From assembly GCA_009663005.1 (NCBI GenBank), contig CM018889.1, positions 5,470,100-5,492,599 on the forward strand: 22,500 nucleotides of DNA, read 5' to 3'. This document shows, piece after piece, positions 1 through 10,860 of the stretch (position 1 is its first letter; each line of letters opens with the position of its first letter). The position numbers and the translations under genes are program-made. Below the pieces are notes generated by a model. It was not told the origin of the DNA. It did no database searches and was given only the letters and a program-made list of their open reading frames with translations. This DNA is from Actinidia chinensis. Lineage: Eukaryota; Streptophyta; Magnoliopsida; Ericales; Actinidiaceae.

Positions 1-762
1 GGCATCTTGAGTTTGAGACTCGTATGGATCCAAAAATTCTAACTGTGCTGACTGAGTGGTTGAACTGTTGGAGCTATCTTACTCTTCTTTAACTACTGAC
101 TGGACTTGAGCTTGGACTTGGGCCAATAGAAGATTGGCCACTCGTAGTAGTTCAGTATTGTCTTGGATAAATTCAGGTGTCTTTGTTTTTGATGACTTGG
201 TCTTTGGTTTACTTGGTCTTGAACTGGAAGAGGGGCTATCCAGTTTGGCAGTGGAGTAACTTGACTTTGTAGCGGCAGGGGCTGCTGGAGCGTGCGTGAT
301 TGGAGTAGGAACTAGAACAGGAAATTCTAGCTTGACCTGATCAATAATTCGGGGATGTTTGAAGGCATCCCACCATTTAACAAAGTGTTGTCTGATTACT
401 ATGCGGTTAGCAATATTGTATTGCCATTTGAAAATCCATGGAACTTTGTATTTGGCCATGAAAAGCAAAAGGCAAGAGAAATGACTATAATGGTCAGTGA
501 CTTTATATTGAGTAAACAAAATGGTGACTTGATCAGCAAGGTTACTAGGTAAGATTTCTGAAAGAGCTCCATGAAAATCCCACCATTTTAGGAACCATGA
601 AAGGATGACTGATTTAAATTTGTGATCAAAAGAGAAGAACCATGAAGGGCAAGCTGGGTATGGTGCCCAGAATTGGTAAGGTTGACTAGTTCAAAGAGAG
701 AAGGAGTCAGAGGACAGGAAGTGCAAAAAAGCTGTTGAGGGGAGATTGGTTACTAGAGACAT
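1..762 (-). pseudogene. Trp-rich reading frame downstream of the viral RNase H (accessory ORF-like)
   Basis: An ATG at 762-760 opens a frame that continues in phase to the window edge (254 codons), broken only by TGA at 693-691 and TAA at 81-79. Between them lie 203 codons without a stop. Visible features are a Trp/Phe-rich N-terminal half with the repeated theme 'FLKWWD' (about 595-570) and 'HFVKWWD' (about 385-360), plus 'PWIFKW' (about 440-420). A Pro/Ala/Ser/Lys-rich linker follows (about 310-170), then a Leu/Val/Gln stretch that may form a short helix and an acidic tail. After the TAA the frame keeps a sensible Ser/Thr/Gln-rich composition. It lies where some plant pararetroviruses carry a second ORF of unknown function after RNase H. 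I know no enzymatic motif here and assign no function. Two stops make the present copy non-functional. Confidence 0.6.
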
Positions 763-990
763 CTGCAAAAAGAAGTTAGCATAACTTAGTACAGATAAAT
801 AATTATAAGGTAAATGACTCTGAATTGGTATTCAACAATTCGCTGGATTCTCCACTCAATTTCTCTGTTGGTAAAGAACAGGGGAGAATCCATAGTTATG
901 TATGTTTTCAATTTGAGTACGGTATAGCTCATGAGTTATAAGGTGAATGATTCTGGCTTTGTAATGAGCAAAAAGGCATTGGCATGATTA
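763..990 (-). other. Short viral spacer between RNase H and the downstream frame
   Basis: About 230 bp separate the end of the RNase H homology from the ATG at 762. In the minus-strand sense a sequence similar to 'CATT.ACCTTATAA' occurs twice (near 940 and 815), which could be a small duplication. No reading frame is recognised with confidence. Confidence 0.35.
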
Positions 991-2146
991 GGTTTTACCC
1001 TGTAAAATCTCGAGTCAAGAAATCTGGAAAGAGTTCTTGCTTCCTTCAAATGTATTCATATCAAAATCAAAAATGCTTAAAAATGGATGTCATCTGAAAG
1101 ATGTTTACTTGCAATATTTTGACATCTTTTGGCAAAACATTTGGCACTTTTCAATAACTCTACTAAAAATTTTGATTCAAAATATCATCTTGAAATTTTG
1201 AAACACATAAAACACTAATAAAATTCTTTTTAATAGTTACTATAATTACTTTGTGCTTTATCCAAACTCCTGAATGGAAACGGACAATTTTCAGGAGAAG
1301 AAGGTGTGACTTTCTCTCAGGAAGGATGCCTCCATAAACCAAATCAGAAGCATCAGTTGAATAATTTTGAATGAATTATCAGAAGAACTACGAGACAAAG
1401 GTAAAGTGTTGACATAAGATTTTAACTCTTTAACTATATAGTATGGATGACAGACTAGGAGGGGGATTGTCTTTTAGACAGTCAAAAAAGAGGTTGACAT
1501 TTTTTTCTGAGGGTCTTTGGTAGAATTCAGCAATTATAGTTTATGATCAAGAAATCTTTGTAACTGGGTTTTATCTAAGATCTCATCAGGAAATTTACAG
1601 CAAACGGATCGACTATAATAGGAATAACAGTCCTTGATAAATGTTATATCCTAGAAATCTAATCTTAGTTTGGAATAACTCAATTTTTGAGGCAGAATAA
1701 CTAAACAATTATCTGACTATGTCAAAGAATGGTTCAATGTTGCCACGCTCATCTACTGAGTTAGAAAAGATGAGAAAATCATCAATGTAAACTATAGTAA
1801 ACTGAGTATAAGGGTTAAATATTTCATCATGATATTTGGAATTCATAGGAGCATTTTTTAATCCAAAAGGCATGGACATTCCATTAGTTAATACCAAAAA
1901 GGGGTAGTAAAGCCGTTTTGTCTCTCTCATTTGGGTGAATTTGTATTTACCAAAATCCGCTTTCAAGTCGAATTTAAAAATATAATTGCATTGCTATTCT
2001 TTAATAAGTATTTTATTAGGGATGGGATAATCTAATTCCATTCTAAGACTGCGGATTTAATGGTTATAATTGATGCCTAGGCGGGGAACCTCCTCGCTCA
2101 ATTTCCGCATTTGTTAACATAAAAGGCAGGACATGACATGGAGATT
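990..2146 (-). pseudogene. Caulimovirid reverse transcriptase and RNase H (decayed)
   Basis: This is the RNA/DNA-dependent DNA polymerase and RNA-degrading part of a pararetrovirus polyprotein. At the N-terminal edge (2146-2070) an 'SPCHV' stretch and an 'AEIERG' stretch match the fingers region. A 'YPIPNK' motif follows near 2020 and 'FKFDLKADF' near 1970. 'MPFGLKNAP' lies at 1873-1847 and the catalytic 'YIDD' at 1789-1778. Downstream, 'TKIRFLGYNIYQG' (about 1660) is the RT-connection motif. RNase H shows 'TDASD' at 1357-1343, 'GGIL' just after it, 'FHSGVW' near 1270, 'SKFQDD' near 1190 and a terminal 'PDFLTR' near 1015. These motifs suit Caulimoviridae rather than gypsy Pol. Several stops interrupt the frame, including one right after the segment that ends at 1709. 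The apparent start at 1966 is a TTG inside the domain, not a true initiation site. Confidence 0.88.
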
Positions 2147-2759
2147 TACTCTAAGTATTATGTTATTTTCAATAATTCATTATTTCTGTTGTACAAGTTT
2201 CCATAAGGTCAGAAAAATATTTGAATAGGTCTAGATTTAGTAGGGATTTTACTTTCAGGCAAGTCTTTGAATAAGGCAAGGTTCTATATGTTTCTTCCTA
2301 TGCCAAAAAGTACTAGAGGAGAGAAGCAATATATTTTTCTCAAGTTTTAATTTAAATAATTAATTTGTTTTTTAATTGCTGATTATATATGGTCTCAATC
2401 TTTTATAATTTTAACTCATCTTTAGAACGTTAATTTGTGGGTTTTTTGTTAATGGCATTAAAGATATGGCATGATTTTGGTAGTTGGTTAATTTAATAGT
2501 TTCAGGTTTAGTAAGAACTCAAAGGGTACCGTTTGCCAACGGGTTTAGATGTTAACCATTGGCATAGTATTAAAGGGATATAACAATAATAAAAGGAATT
2601 CTAATATTACTTATCAGTCATGTTTTTTACTAGAATGAAAGAAGTTGTGAAGCAAAAAGTATTTGGACAAAATGTGGCCTTTTGTAATTTATATTTTATA
2701 TCCATTTTACTTCAATTAGTTGCTGCTTAATCTTTTAGTGGTTTTGTGATAAAATTTTG

Positions 2760-2840
2760 TAGGGACAGTCCTTCCCCTAGATGCAGTTTAGGTCTGCTCC
2801 TGTGTCAATGAGAGCCTTGACTTCTTCTAGTTCATAATTC
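2760..2840 (-). pseudogene. Aspartic protease active-site fragment of the viral polyprotein
   Basis: The minus strand reads 'ALIDTGADLNCI' followed by a stop; the catalytic DTGA is at 2806-2795. This is the retropepsin-type active-site motif that processes retroelement polyproteins. In caulimovirids it lies between the coat-protein zinc knuckle and the reverse transcriptase, exactly as here. The roughly 650 bp between this motif and the RT edge at 2146 are AT-rich and too eroded for me to trace a frame. Confidence 0.75.
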
Positions 2841-3399
2841 TTTAATTATTAATTTAACTTTGGTATGCCATTTTTGTAAGTTGATTTTTTATTATAATAT
2901 TTTTTTTGAAATCTTTATCTGTTTCATCAGACGAGTCTTGTTGTATTTCATTAAATTTTTATTAGTTCCCACATCTTGATTTGTTCTTCTAAATGTAAAT
3001 CTTTTAATTTTACAGTTTTTGTAATTCTATTTGATTGAGTTGATCTCATGTTGTTAAATCGGATAAGCACAGTTTCTTTTTTTTATTATTTTTTAAACTT
3101 TTTCTAAGGTATATTAAGGCTATAAATGTTTTCAGATTGTATTTGTGATTGTCCATCACGATTTTAATTTCCTAATGTAGTGCTGTTTTAAGGAATCATC
3201 TTCTTCTAATTTTACTATTAAAATTTTTCTGTAATAATTCTAGTAATAACTTCTTCTTTTTTGAGATTTGGTGAGTACGTTATTGATTCACACAAGTAAT
3301 TTATTACATGAAATAATTGACATTATCATGATCAGATGATGAATATTAGGTGAATCATGATGAGGACTATCTAGGCTTGCAATCAATAACAGAAACTGT

Positions 3400-4700
3400 C
3401 TATGTTATTAGTTTAAATATTTCAAAATTTTGATTTTTATCTTCTTCAGGATTGTAATTTGTTTATCCTTGATTAGACCAACATTCATTTTATAGTGTCC
3501 TTTCTACCACATTTATGATATGTATATCTTTTTAATGTTTTTTAGAGGTGGTGTGTTTGGTTTTTAGTTTTTATAGTGTGGGTCTATCAATAAATTTATT
3601 AGGTGAGATTGTATGATCATGTTTTTTATGAAGAGCTTAAATTTTTTAATTTTAGTATGTTTATGTTTTCTACGGAAGGGGCAATTGGGTTAAACCATAT
3701 TGTTCACAGAATTTTCCCTAATTTCATATTTTAGCTTTGTTTTTTATCCTTGTTTTCTGTTTCTTATCTTCAGTCCAATACACAGTCGTAAGCCTTCTTT
3801 TTGGATAGTGCTGATTATGTCACCCCTAAGTTAATTGATCATAATCTATGGTTTCCTGTAGGGTTGACTAAGGACATCTCTTATTTTATGGGCAAGAACT
3901 TGGTAAACCATTAATAAATTTTTCTTTTCCAAAAGGTTTAGTACATTCTTCTCTTAGGCAAATACTCGTGAGGTCAAAACACTTTATAACATCTGAAATC
4001 AACTAAAGAGTTGGGCAGCTGAGTTGCTTATTGGTCATGTATTCTAGAGTGTCATGTCCCGTGTGTTCCTATAAAATGTTTAATAATTGTATAAATCAAA
4101 ATATTTATGTTTATATGCCATCAGGTTTTCCTGATCCTATATCTTCATCAAAAATAGGAAGGTTATTTTCATCTAATTGAATGGCATTTTTAATATTTTC
4201 TTCTTGACTCTTCAGTAAGGTATCCTATCCCACCATGATTTTTAACATGCCAGTAAAGCCGGAGGCTATAGTCAACTAATTTGCTGCTTGGTAAAATCGA
4301 AAAATAATTGGTTAGTAGCTATTTGAGACATAGATAAATGATGTAATTATTGTAAAATACCGTTTTCACTAGACCAATCAATGTCATTCATATATTTTTA
4401 GCTTCTCCATAAACTGTGGTTATCCAAGATTTCCTTCCACTCGAATTGTAGATCAGGAAGATAGGTTCATTAAGTATACCAATTTTGTGAGATAGAAGTA
4501 TGACCTGGATTAAATTTGATTTTATTGATGTTAAACTGGTTTTTCTAATTCGGATACTCTTCATCAGTTGAGTCTATTTGTAGATTGTGGTTCATTTTGA
4601 TTAATAACGTTTTATAGATGATCATTCGTCCTTTGGTTTGGATCGTGATTCAAGACGAGAAATAAATCGTCATTTTTTGAATATCTTTGTTGGTTTTTAA
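3400..4700 (-). pseudogene. Caulimovirid coat protein region with zinc knuckle (decayed)
   Basis: This region would encode the capsid part of the polyprotein. On the minus strand 'GFTGMLK' (about 4263-4240) is followed by 'LTEES'-like and 'IFDEDIG'-like pieces, then 'EKFINGLP' (about 3930-3902) and 'IDYDQLT' (about 3848-3831). These match, in order, conserved blocks of caulimovirid coat proteins. Near 3520-3478 lies a degenerate CCHC knuckle: 'KCGRK' and the downstream His and Cys are recognisable, but the first Cys is lost and a one-base deletion shifts the frame. Boundaries are approximate, and the region is full of stops. The weak similarity is supported mainly by colinearity with the protease and RT. 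Confidence 0.65.
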
Positions 4701-4899
4701 GACCAAGTTTAACTCCTATTACTAGGTAAGGAGATGTTGAGTACTTTTAGCATTAAATTTTATAGTAAGAAGTTTCGCATAACAAGTGGTTTATTGGTCA
4801 TCTTTGTTCAATGTTGTCCTAACTGTTTTCCAAATGACCTTAGATACTGGTTTGTATAATTGTTTTTGGTCATACTTTTCTTACTTCAATATTATCAAA

Positions 4900-6150
4900 A
4901 TTAGGTAATTTGAAAGGTGTAGCTTTCATACTAAATCCTTTATATTCAATAATAATAGTCTCTAAGGGTGGACTGACTAGAAGAACAAGGTGTTCTCTGT
5001 GAATTTTCATGAAGTTTTAGTAATTGTATTAGTTTTTTATGTAATTGTCCTAGATAATCAAAGAAATAATATCTATTTTATTTCATTCATAAAAGGGTCT
5101 CCATGCGTTTATTAATTATCTATTTGCTTATTAGTATATTTACTTAAGTCATGTCTTTTGGTTTTATTTTCTTTAGATCTATAGTCTTTATAAGCCGTCA
5201 AACGTCGGGTATATTCTTTATGTTAGTTAATAACTGAGGATTGACAGGCTAATTAAACTTCGGAATCTGTTTGTGTAGGTGACGCCTTAGATGACTCTTC
5301 TCTTTTCTTCCTCTTCATTTCCCAAATTGAGGTATGTGTCGCAGTATCTTGGGTTTACTAATTTGTGACGTAGTTTCACCACACCTTGTACTTTAATCTT
5401 TTGGTTCATGGATCAATAAAGCTGTTTACTTGATTTGAACTACTTACTCTATCAAAACTTTTTGTGATTTATTTTTACTGTTTCTAGACGTATCTGGGCT
5501 AGACTTCTATTATCTAAGCTGTGTCTAAAGGGGGTATGGACTCAAAGATCTTTGAAACCTTATTTTAACAGTTTCCATCCGGGTTTGTTGTACAATAATC
5601 TAAGTCATTAATGTTCTTTTTTGTAAGTGACTTTGGTACTTTCATTTGTTTAACAGCCAATCATCTTGTAAATTATATCTTTCCAATAATTGATTTGGAA
5701 CCCTAACAATTAGCATTTTTAGTACTACTTTTTACTAAGGCATGAACTTTATATTAGTCTTCATACACTATATAATATCTGTATATTAACAATAGAGTGA
5801 CTTCCTTCAAGCATATTATAATTCACGGAAGTTTTAATATTCAATGTTACTGTTTTAATATGTGAGGATTCCTGAGACTAAGAGTAAGATCAGGAAAATA
5901 ATTAAAAATGTACCTGTCCATCCTGTAGACTGGATTCTAACATTCCCTTGATACTTGCTTTAAAATCTCTAAATCTTGCGTCTCTTAAACCGATTAATAT
6001 AGAAGAATCTATTCCTTTAGTAGTTAGTGGTTTAACTGCGACTTGAATTAATCCTATGTGTAAGAAATTATGACCACGAGATCTATGTTTATTGAATAGA
6101 CAGTTGTTGATTTGGAAAGTTTGAATAGGTAGTATGAAATGCAAAATTCA
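4900..6150 (-). pseudogene. Caulimovirid movement protein (decayed, N-terminal part clearest)
   Basis: The 80-codon open stretch 6144-5902 contains 'HIGLIQVAVKPLT', 'LRDAR' and 'ESSLQDG', a series typical of the 30K-superfamily movement proteins of plant pararetroviruses, which help virions or nucleic acid pass through plasmodesmata. Beyond the stop, minus-strand pieces with 'YFPDLTLSL' (about 5890) and 'YRYYIVYED' (about 5780-5755) continue the same domain. From about 5700 down to 4900 I cannot follow it. The codon at 6144 is TTG and an in-frame TGA lies two codons upstream, so the true N-terminus is missing or further upstream in another frame. Confidence 0.75.
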
Positions 6151-7050
6151 TTTTTCACTTTTAAAATGTAAGTGTTAACTCTTATAAAAAGTGTTTGACT
6201 CATTTACTTATGAAATGCAATTATATGTCTCTAAATAATATGAAACTGAATTAAAAAAAGATAAGCATATATATGATATTTACACAAACACTTGAACATA
6301 CATAACATGCATATCATCAAAATTAATCAAGTGAAATATTTGGGGGAAGGAGGTGCATGATCATCTAGATTAGAAAAGATTTCAGCACAATTTAACCAAC
6401 CAATAATCTACTTGCCATTAAGTAAACATTCAAATTTTCATAGGAAGTACCTATCAATCCATCTAGCTTGGTTGATATGCCATGAAGTTTTTTTCGTAGT
6501 TTTTGAGTTTTCTCATATCAAACCATCATAATAACTTAAGAACATTGACAAAGTACCAACCTCAATCCTTGTGTTGGATTGTGGGAGAACCCTATAATCA
6601 AGACAATTTTAAGTTTTGTTCTTTGGTACCCCCCTCATCCTTGGGTCATTGGGAAGTTTTAGTAATTCAACTACTTTTTGAACCAATCTTTTTAAACCAT
6701 TTGAGACTTAGACAAGTAATAACTTACTACTTTTTATAGCACAACAAAATGCAGGAAGGTTTTAATTCTATCAAATGGTTTTCAAGTCCACATGCAACTG
6801 CAAGCAAGTTTAAAACACTTAATTGAACTTTCGAAATATGATTTCAAGTCGTAATGTAATTTTATGCAAAATATAGCATATTAACTTGAATACATGAAAT
6901 CATATTCTCAAGAGAATAAGACACATATATGTGAGAAAAATAAATTTTATGTAGTGCAATCAAGTTCTCTAATAGATATACCATTTAGTACGAGAGAAAA
7001 CTTATACAATGCTAGATGCAAGTCTAAAATAAATATGCATATGATATAGC
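6151..7050. other. AT-rich stretch, nothing recognised
   Basis: Between the right end of the viral fossil and the first tandem repeat I find no coding motif, tRNA or terminal repeat. The short open frame at 6503-6739 has no recognisable composition. Some of this could be the remaining 5' leader of the virus or the inner part of the gypsy-type element to the right. Confidence 0.4.
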
Positions 7051-7059
7051 ATATAGACA

Positions 7060-7253
7060 TGCTCAAGCAAAGAGCTTGAGATGCCCTCAAACAATGTGAG
7101 ACTAATCACCAAGTTGTTCAAGTACAGGCTTGAGATTTCCTCCAGCACGACTAATCGCCGATCTGCTCAAAGCATGAGCTTTAGATGTCCTAATGGTAGC
7201 AAGAGGATATTTCGCCGATCTGCTCAAGCACAAGATTGAGATGTCCTAAAGGT
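7060..7253. repeat. Degenerate ~55-bp tandem repeat, four copies
   Basis: Units begin with 'TGCTCAAG' or a close variant at 7060, 7115, 7164 and 7221 (spacings 55, 49 and 57). They share an inner 'CTTGAGATGTCCT'-like block and, in copies two and three, 'CGCCGATC' at the junction. The fourth copy is truncated. It lies just downstream, in minus-strand sense, of the gypsy-type pseudogene and may belong to that element's non-coding tail. Confidence 0.7.
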
Positions 7254-7263
7254 TTTAGTTATG

Positions 7264-7443
7264 ATAAAAACCTACATCTATGCTATGTAATATAAACAAT
7301 TGATTTTCACTAAGGCATACGCATAACTTATTTACACCAAGCTCAGACATGTCAAAATAAAAGCTACATTTGCTTTATGTCATGCAAACAATGGATTTTT
7401 GCTAAGGCATGAGCATGACTTGGACTCAGACCTGTCTAAGCAT
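7264..7443. repeat. Two-copy ~92-bp tandem duplication
   Basis: The block containing 'CTACAT', a Met-like 'GCTATGTAAT', 'TTTTCACTAAGGCAT' and 'CTCAGACATGTC' at about 7272-7355 recurs at about 7364-7443 as 'CTACAT', 'GCTTTATGTCATG', 'TTTTTGCTAAGGCAT' and 'CTCAGACCTGTC'. The copies differ at many sites, so the duplication is old. Confidence 0.65.
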
Positions 7444-7535
7444 CGAACTCAAGAATGTTTGAAAAGTATTCAACGTTGAGGTAAAAATGTGCTAAGATAA
7501 AAGCAAAGGTTAACTGAGTTGGGGAAAGAAAAGAA

Positions 7536-7595
7536 TTTCATAAATCACCAAAATATTTACAAAAAATATTTCATAAATCACTAAAATATTTACAA
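7536..7595. repeat. Two-copy 33-bp tandem duplication
   Basis: 'TTTCATAAATCACCAAAATA' at 7536 recurs at 7569 with a single C-to-T change, each followed by 'TTTACAA'. This is a recent-looking local duplication in AT-rich sequence. Confidence 0.8.
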
Positions 7596-7689
7596 CTGTA
7601 TTAGTATTTACAACTATTCAAAAGATAATATTTACAAGAATCAAAGGACTACCCGTCTTAGAAAGCAATACATTACTTTAAACTTTGGG

Positions 7690-10300
7690 GGATGTCCTGT
7701 AGGTCACTAGCTTGACTTGCCCCTACTCCACTAACCTCCCTTTATCCTGAGTTGACCAGCTACAGTATCTCCCACAATGAGGCCATCTTCAACCATCTCG
7801 GTTGGATGATTTACCTTACTCGCTTTTGATGAAGCCCAGGAAAGGAAGAGCCATATTGGTGGAGATGACTAGCAGGGCTGGGAGAAAACTATTGCAAAGA
7901 GGGAAAAAAAGTTGCCAATGTCCATGCGGGATGCTCAAGAGGAGTACCAAGCTCTTGTAGATAGGGTAGCCAACCCTCATGAAGGTGCCAGGGCTAAGAT
8001 CGGTCACCTTACATACATAATGATCTCGACCCTATTCTATCCGCGATAAAAAAAACGTTGGTATATAGGGCCCTAGGCCACCTTTTAAAGCTCGTAAAGC
8101 TCCTTGAGAGCCTTGTCCATCTTTTTCCGAGAAATAGTCACCTCAATCAATGAAAGGGCCATGAACTCGACATGGGACCTACACTCATCGGCTAGAGCTA
8201 TTTCTTTAGAGGCAAGATTGTCTTAGGACCTTTTCAGCTCAACCTCTAGAGAGTTGGCTTTCATATGAAACCTTTTCATCTTGAATGAATGTTACTTCAG
8301 GCATTTGAGATTTGCCATTGCTCTCTTGAGGCCCTACAATTTAAATAACAAAGAAAATTATAAGTGTGCAAATGTATGGAAAGTAGTAAACTGAACTTAG
8401 ATACTCACCTAAATGTACTACATTATCATCAGGCTACCAACTTCCATTGGCTCCTTCGTAGTTAGGTTAGCCATGTCTTGGGGAATCATGATAGCCTGCG
8501 CCAAGACAAAACAAATGTCATGCTCATGAGTTATGTCAGCAATGGTGACTTGCTTCTTGAGCTCGGACATTGCAAGTTTTGAGACCAAGATCTCAAGGGC
8601 AGCAGATGCAGTAGAAGTACCAATTGAGCTTGCTTTTCCCCCCTATTTTCACTTTCGGGAGGGAACCACCTTAGGTGCCTTCCCCTTCCCCTTATTCTTC
8701 TTATGGCCTCAAGAGGACTGCAAGTTCAATCATGCTAAAACTAGAGTAGGAGCTGGAAAGGGGACAGGGATCTCAAGAGGAGGAGTGGCAACCTTGGACT
8801 TTTTTTAGGGATCCTTGGTGAGATTCTTAACCTTCGAAGGCATTTCCACCTCAGAGTTAGAGTTTGTTCCTTCACCTCTAATGTAGGAGTGGTTAACCTA
8901 GTCTCTGAGAACCAGTGGAATTTAAGAAAGCTCAGGATTAGCAGGTTCCTCTTCGTCTAAGCTCACTACCAAGATCTGTTTGGTTATAGCTAAGTCCCAA
9001 CCTAGAATCGTCGCTCTAACAATCTTCTCAACCTCTTTCCCATCTTCAACCTGTTCTTCTTCCTCCCATTCACTTCCTCAGAGGCCAAATGAACTAGATT
9101 CACTACTGGAACAAGTATTTGTGCCCTCATCTTCCTCTTAAAGTCTTTGGAGCTTGGTGGTAGTTGCATCAACTTCTTCGCTAGTATCAACCAAGCTCGA
9201 TTGCTGACATTGTGGAGTAGGGTCTCAGATGCAAAGAGGTGGAAGTTTGACTCTACCAAGTTGCTCTGCTTGATGAGGAATGATATGTTGGTAGACCGAC
9301 ACGTATTACAAAAGTATTTTCACATCTCAAGGTCTTTGGAAAATATTTATGTGCTTAATGGCCTTGGAACACCAATGGCTTCTCTTACAGAACGAGATCT
9401 TGAATCCTGACAAACTAACCGAGATGCATTAATCAGAAAATATTACTTTTAAAAAAATACAAGTGCAATAAGAGAATCAATTGAGTTACAAAAAAAGCAA
9501 AGAACTTACTATCAGGTACGTTTCTATTGTGCCTGGAAAAAAACCACTCACCATCATCCCCTACTCAGAATTCCCAAACAAATTCATTAAAAAACAAGTA
9601 TTTTTCGGGGATCTTAGTTATCTGCCTCGTTTGGGGCTATTGGGGGTCCCAAAGCCAGAGATAGTGGTTACCAGTGTATAGAATAGTACCAGGCTCTTTC
9701 TTTAGGCATCCCACACTATACACGTGCAATAGGTCGTAGGTCCCGAACTACATCCCTTCCATTTGCATCAGCATGTCCACCATGAGCACTATTCAGACAA
9801 AATTTACGGACACCTGCATAAAGGTAAAATGGCAGTGCGCCATAATCTCATTTAGCATTGGACTAATGGAAAACCTAAGGCCAGTGTGATGGATAAGCTA
9901 GCACCAACTGGGATATGGTCCCCGAATCCATCCACTATAAAGGCCACCTCGTTATGTCCTGGTCCCTCTATTAGTACATATTCGAATTGTGATCTTACCT
10001 AAACCATGCTAGTATGTCATCGATGTGTACTAGGTGTTGAGCTTTGTTCATCTTCATGTTCTGAAATAGAAGCACTGAAGTTAGAACGAGCTCTACCTAA
10101 GTAATAACGACAACTTTAGGAGTAGAGTTAGCTGAGTTCCTTGCAAGCTCTAAGGTTTGCATCACAAGGCTAATCAAACGATTGCGTACAGAGTTAGCCG
10201 AGCTCCCCACGAGCTTCGAGTTTTGTCCCGCGAGGATTATTTACATCACTAAGGATCAGCTCTCAAGCCCTTCTTTCACCTTGATGCTATCTCGGCGAAA
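7690..10300 (-). pseudogene. Gypsy-type transposon gene (Transposase_28-like) with introns, decayed
   Basis: Read on the minus strand, an N-terminal globular part (about 10000-9510) has a layout I associate with the 'putative gypsy type transposon' family: 'LIEGPGHNEVAFIVD' (about 9970-9920), 'FPLV' followed one frame over by 'MLNEIMAHCHFTF', 'FGTYDLLHVYSVGCLKKEP', and a 'WEF..GDDGEWFF' block near 9540. A GT..AG intron at 9509-9408 (102 nt) follows. The middle part is acidic and Ser-rich, then Lys-rich ('GHKKNKGKGKAPK', about 8720-8680). Next comes 'AQAIMIPQDMANLTT' (about 8500-8450), a second GT..AG intron at 8408-8334 (75 nt, donor GTGAGT), and a heptad-like coiled coil (about 8280-8100). 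The end fades around 7690. Stops and frameshifts break it. The function of the intact protein is not known to me; the family name reflects association with gypsy elements. Confidence 0.65.
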
Positions 10301-10560
10301 GTATGACTTGAGGGGGCAAAACCCTACTCTAGAAAACAAAATTTAAACTTAACCAAATTAATAGAGTCCCAGATTCAGCAAATACAGTCGTGGTTTGGAC
10401 CCATTTTATTAGGAGAAATGGATCCAAAGGCAACCCAGAGCCTTTGGTAATAGAGAAGCTTGAAAAACCATCAATGATAGACAAATAAAACAAGAAATCA
10501 ATGGCAGACATACAAAACCTAAATAGAACAGAATCCAAAAAATATGCAAGGTCATAGAAG
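10301..10560. other. Leader or intron-like sequence upstream of the gypsy-type gene; possible polypurine tract
   Basis: The plus strand has 'GACTTGAGGGGGCAAAA' at about 10305-10321, which resembles a retrotransposon polypurine tract. On the minus strand this would lie just upstream of the recognised coding region. No coding motif is found in the rest. Confidence 0.3.
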
Positions 10561-10860
10561 CGCAAAAAAGGATAAGTACAATATCAAATCATAGTAATGC
10601 AACAATATATAGATATATCAGAAAAAAATTCAAAAAGTTCAAAGAAAAACTTATAGATATGGTTTAGAGGTGGTAAAATGTTACGACAGAGATGTCAAAG
10701 GACGAAGAACAGTCGTCGGCAATAGAATTGGTGCCAAGGACGGTGGCGGACAGCAATAGGTCTCAAGAGCTCACTTTTTCTCTCTACAATGCTCTTAAAA
10801 AACATATATGAACAGTGATCATGTGAAGGACGGCTATATATATAGAAGCCCAAAGGTCTA
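10561..10860 (-). promoter_or_regulatory. Possible minus-strand promoter and leader for the gypsy-type gene
   Basis: A TATA-like 'CTATATATATAG' lies at 10841-10852. Read on the minus strand it is followed, at promoter-like spacing, by a leader containing 'GAGAGAAAAAGTGAGCTC' (about 10789-10770). The distance to the recognised coding part (about 700 bp) would require a long leader or a further intron. This rests on motif and position only. Confidence 0.3.

Larger units (their letters stand above)
1..6150 (-). mobile_element. Endogenous Caulimoviridae-like pararetrovirus, decayed, open at left edge
   Basis: Reading the minus strand from right to left, recognisable pieces of a plant pararetrovirus polyprotein appear in the expected order: movement protein (about 6144-5700), coat protein (about 4300-3700), CCHC zinc knuckle (about 3520-3478), aspartic protease (DTGA at 2806-2795), reverse transcriptase (2146-1709) and RNase H (about 1400-1000). 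A separate reading frame follows (762 to the edge). No integrase is seen and no LTR flanks it, which argues against a Ty3/gypsy element. The single-polyprotein order plus a further downstream frame suits florendovirus- or petuvirus-like endogenous viruses; that genus-level placement is inference. Many stops and frameshifts show it is a fossil. The part from about 2200 to 5900 is more eroded than the part below 2150. Confidence 0.85.

Noticed and set aside
355..552. Plus-strand 65-codon open frame
   Set aside because: It is antisense to the better-supported viral terminal reading frame.
1..6150. Ty3/gypsy retrotransposon instead of a pararetrovirus
   Set aside because: There is a movement protein at the upstream end, no integrase after RNase H, and the coat and RNase H motifs are of caulimovirid type.
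7060..7253. CRISPR-like array
   Set aside because: The units are degenerate throughout with no conserved-repeat/unique-spacer pattern, and the DNA is clearly plant.
8533..9410. Two plus-strand open frames (8533-8808 and 9147-9410)
   Set aside because: Both lie opposite the gypsy-type pseudogene and show no domain of their own.
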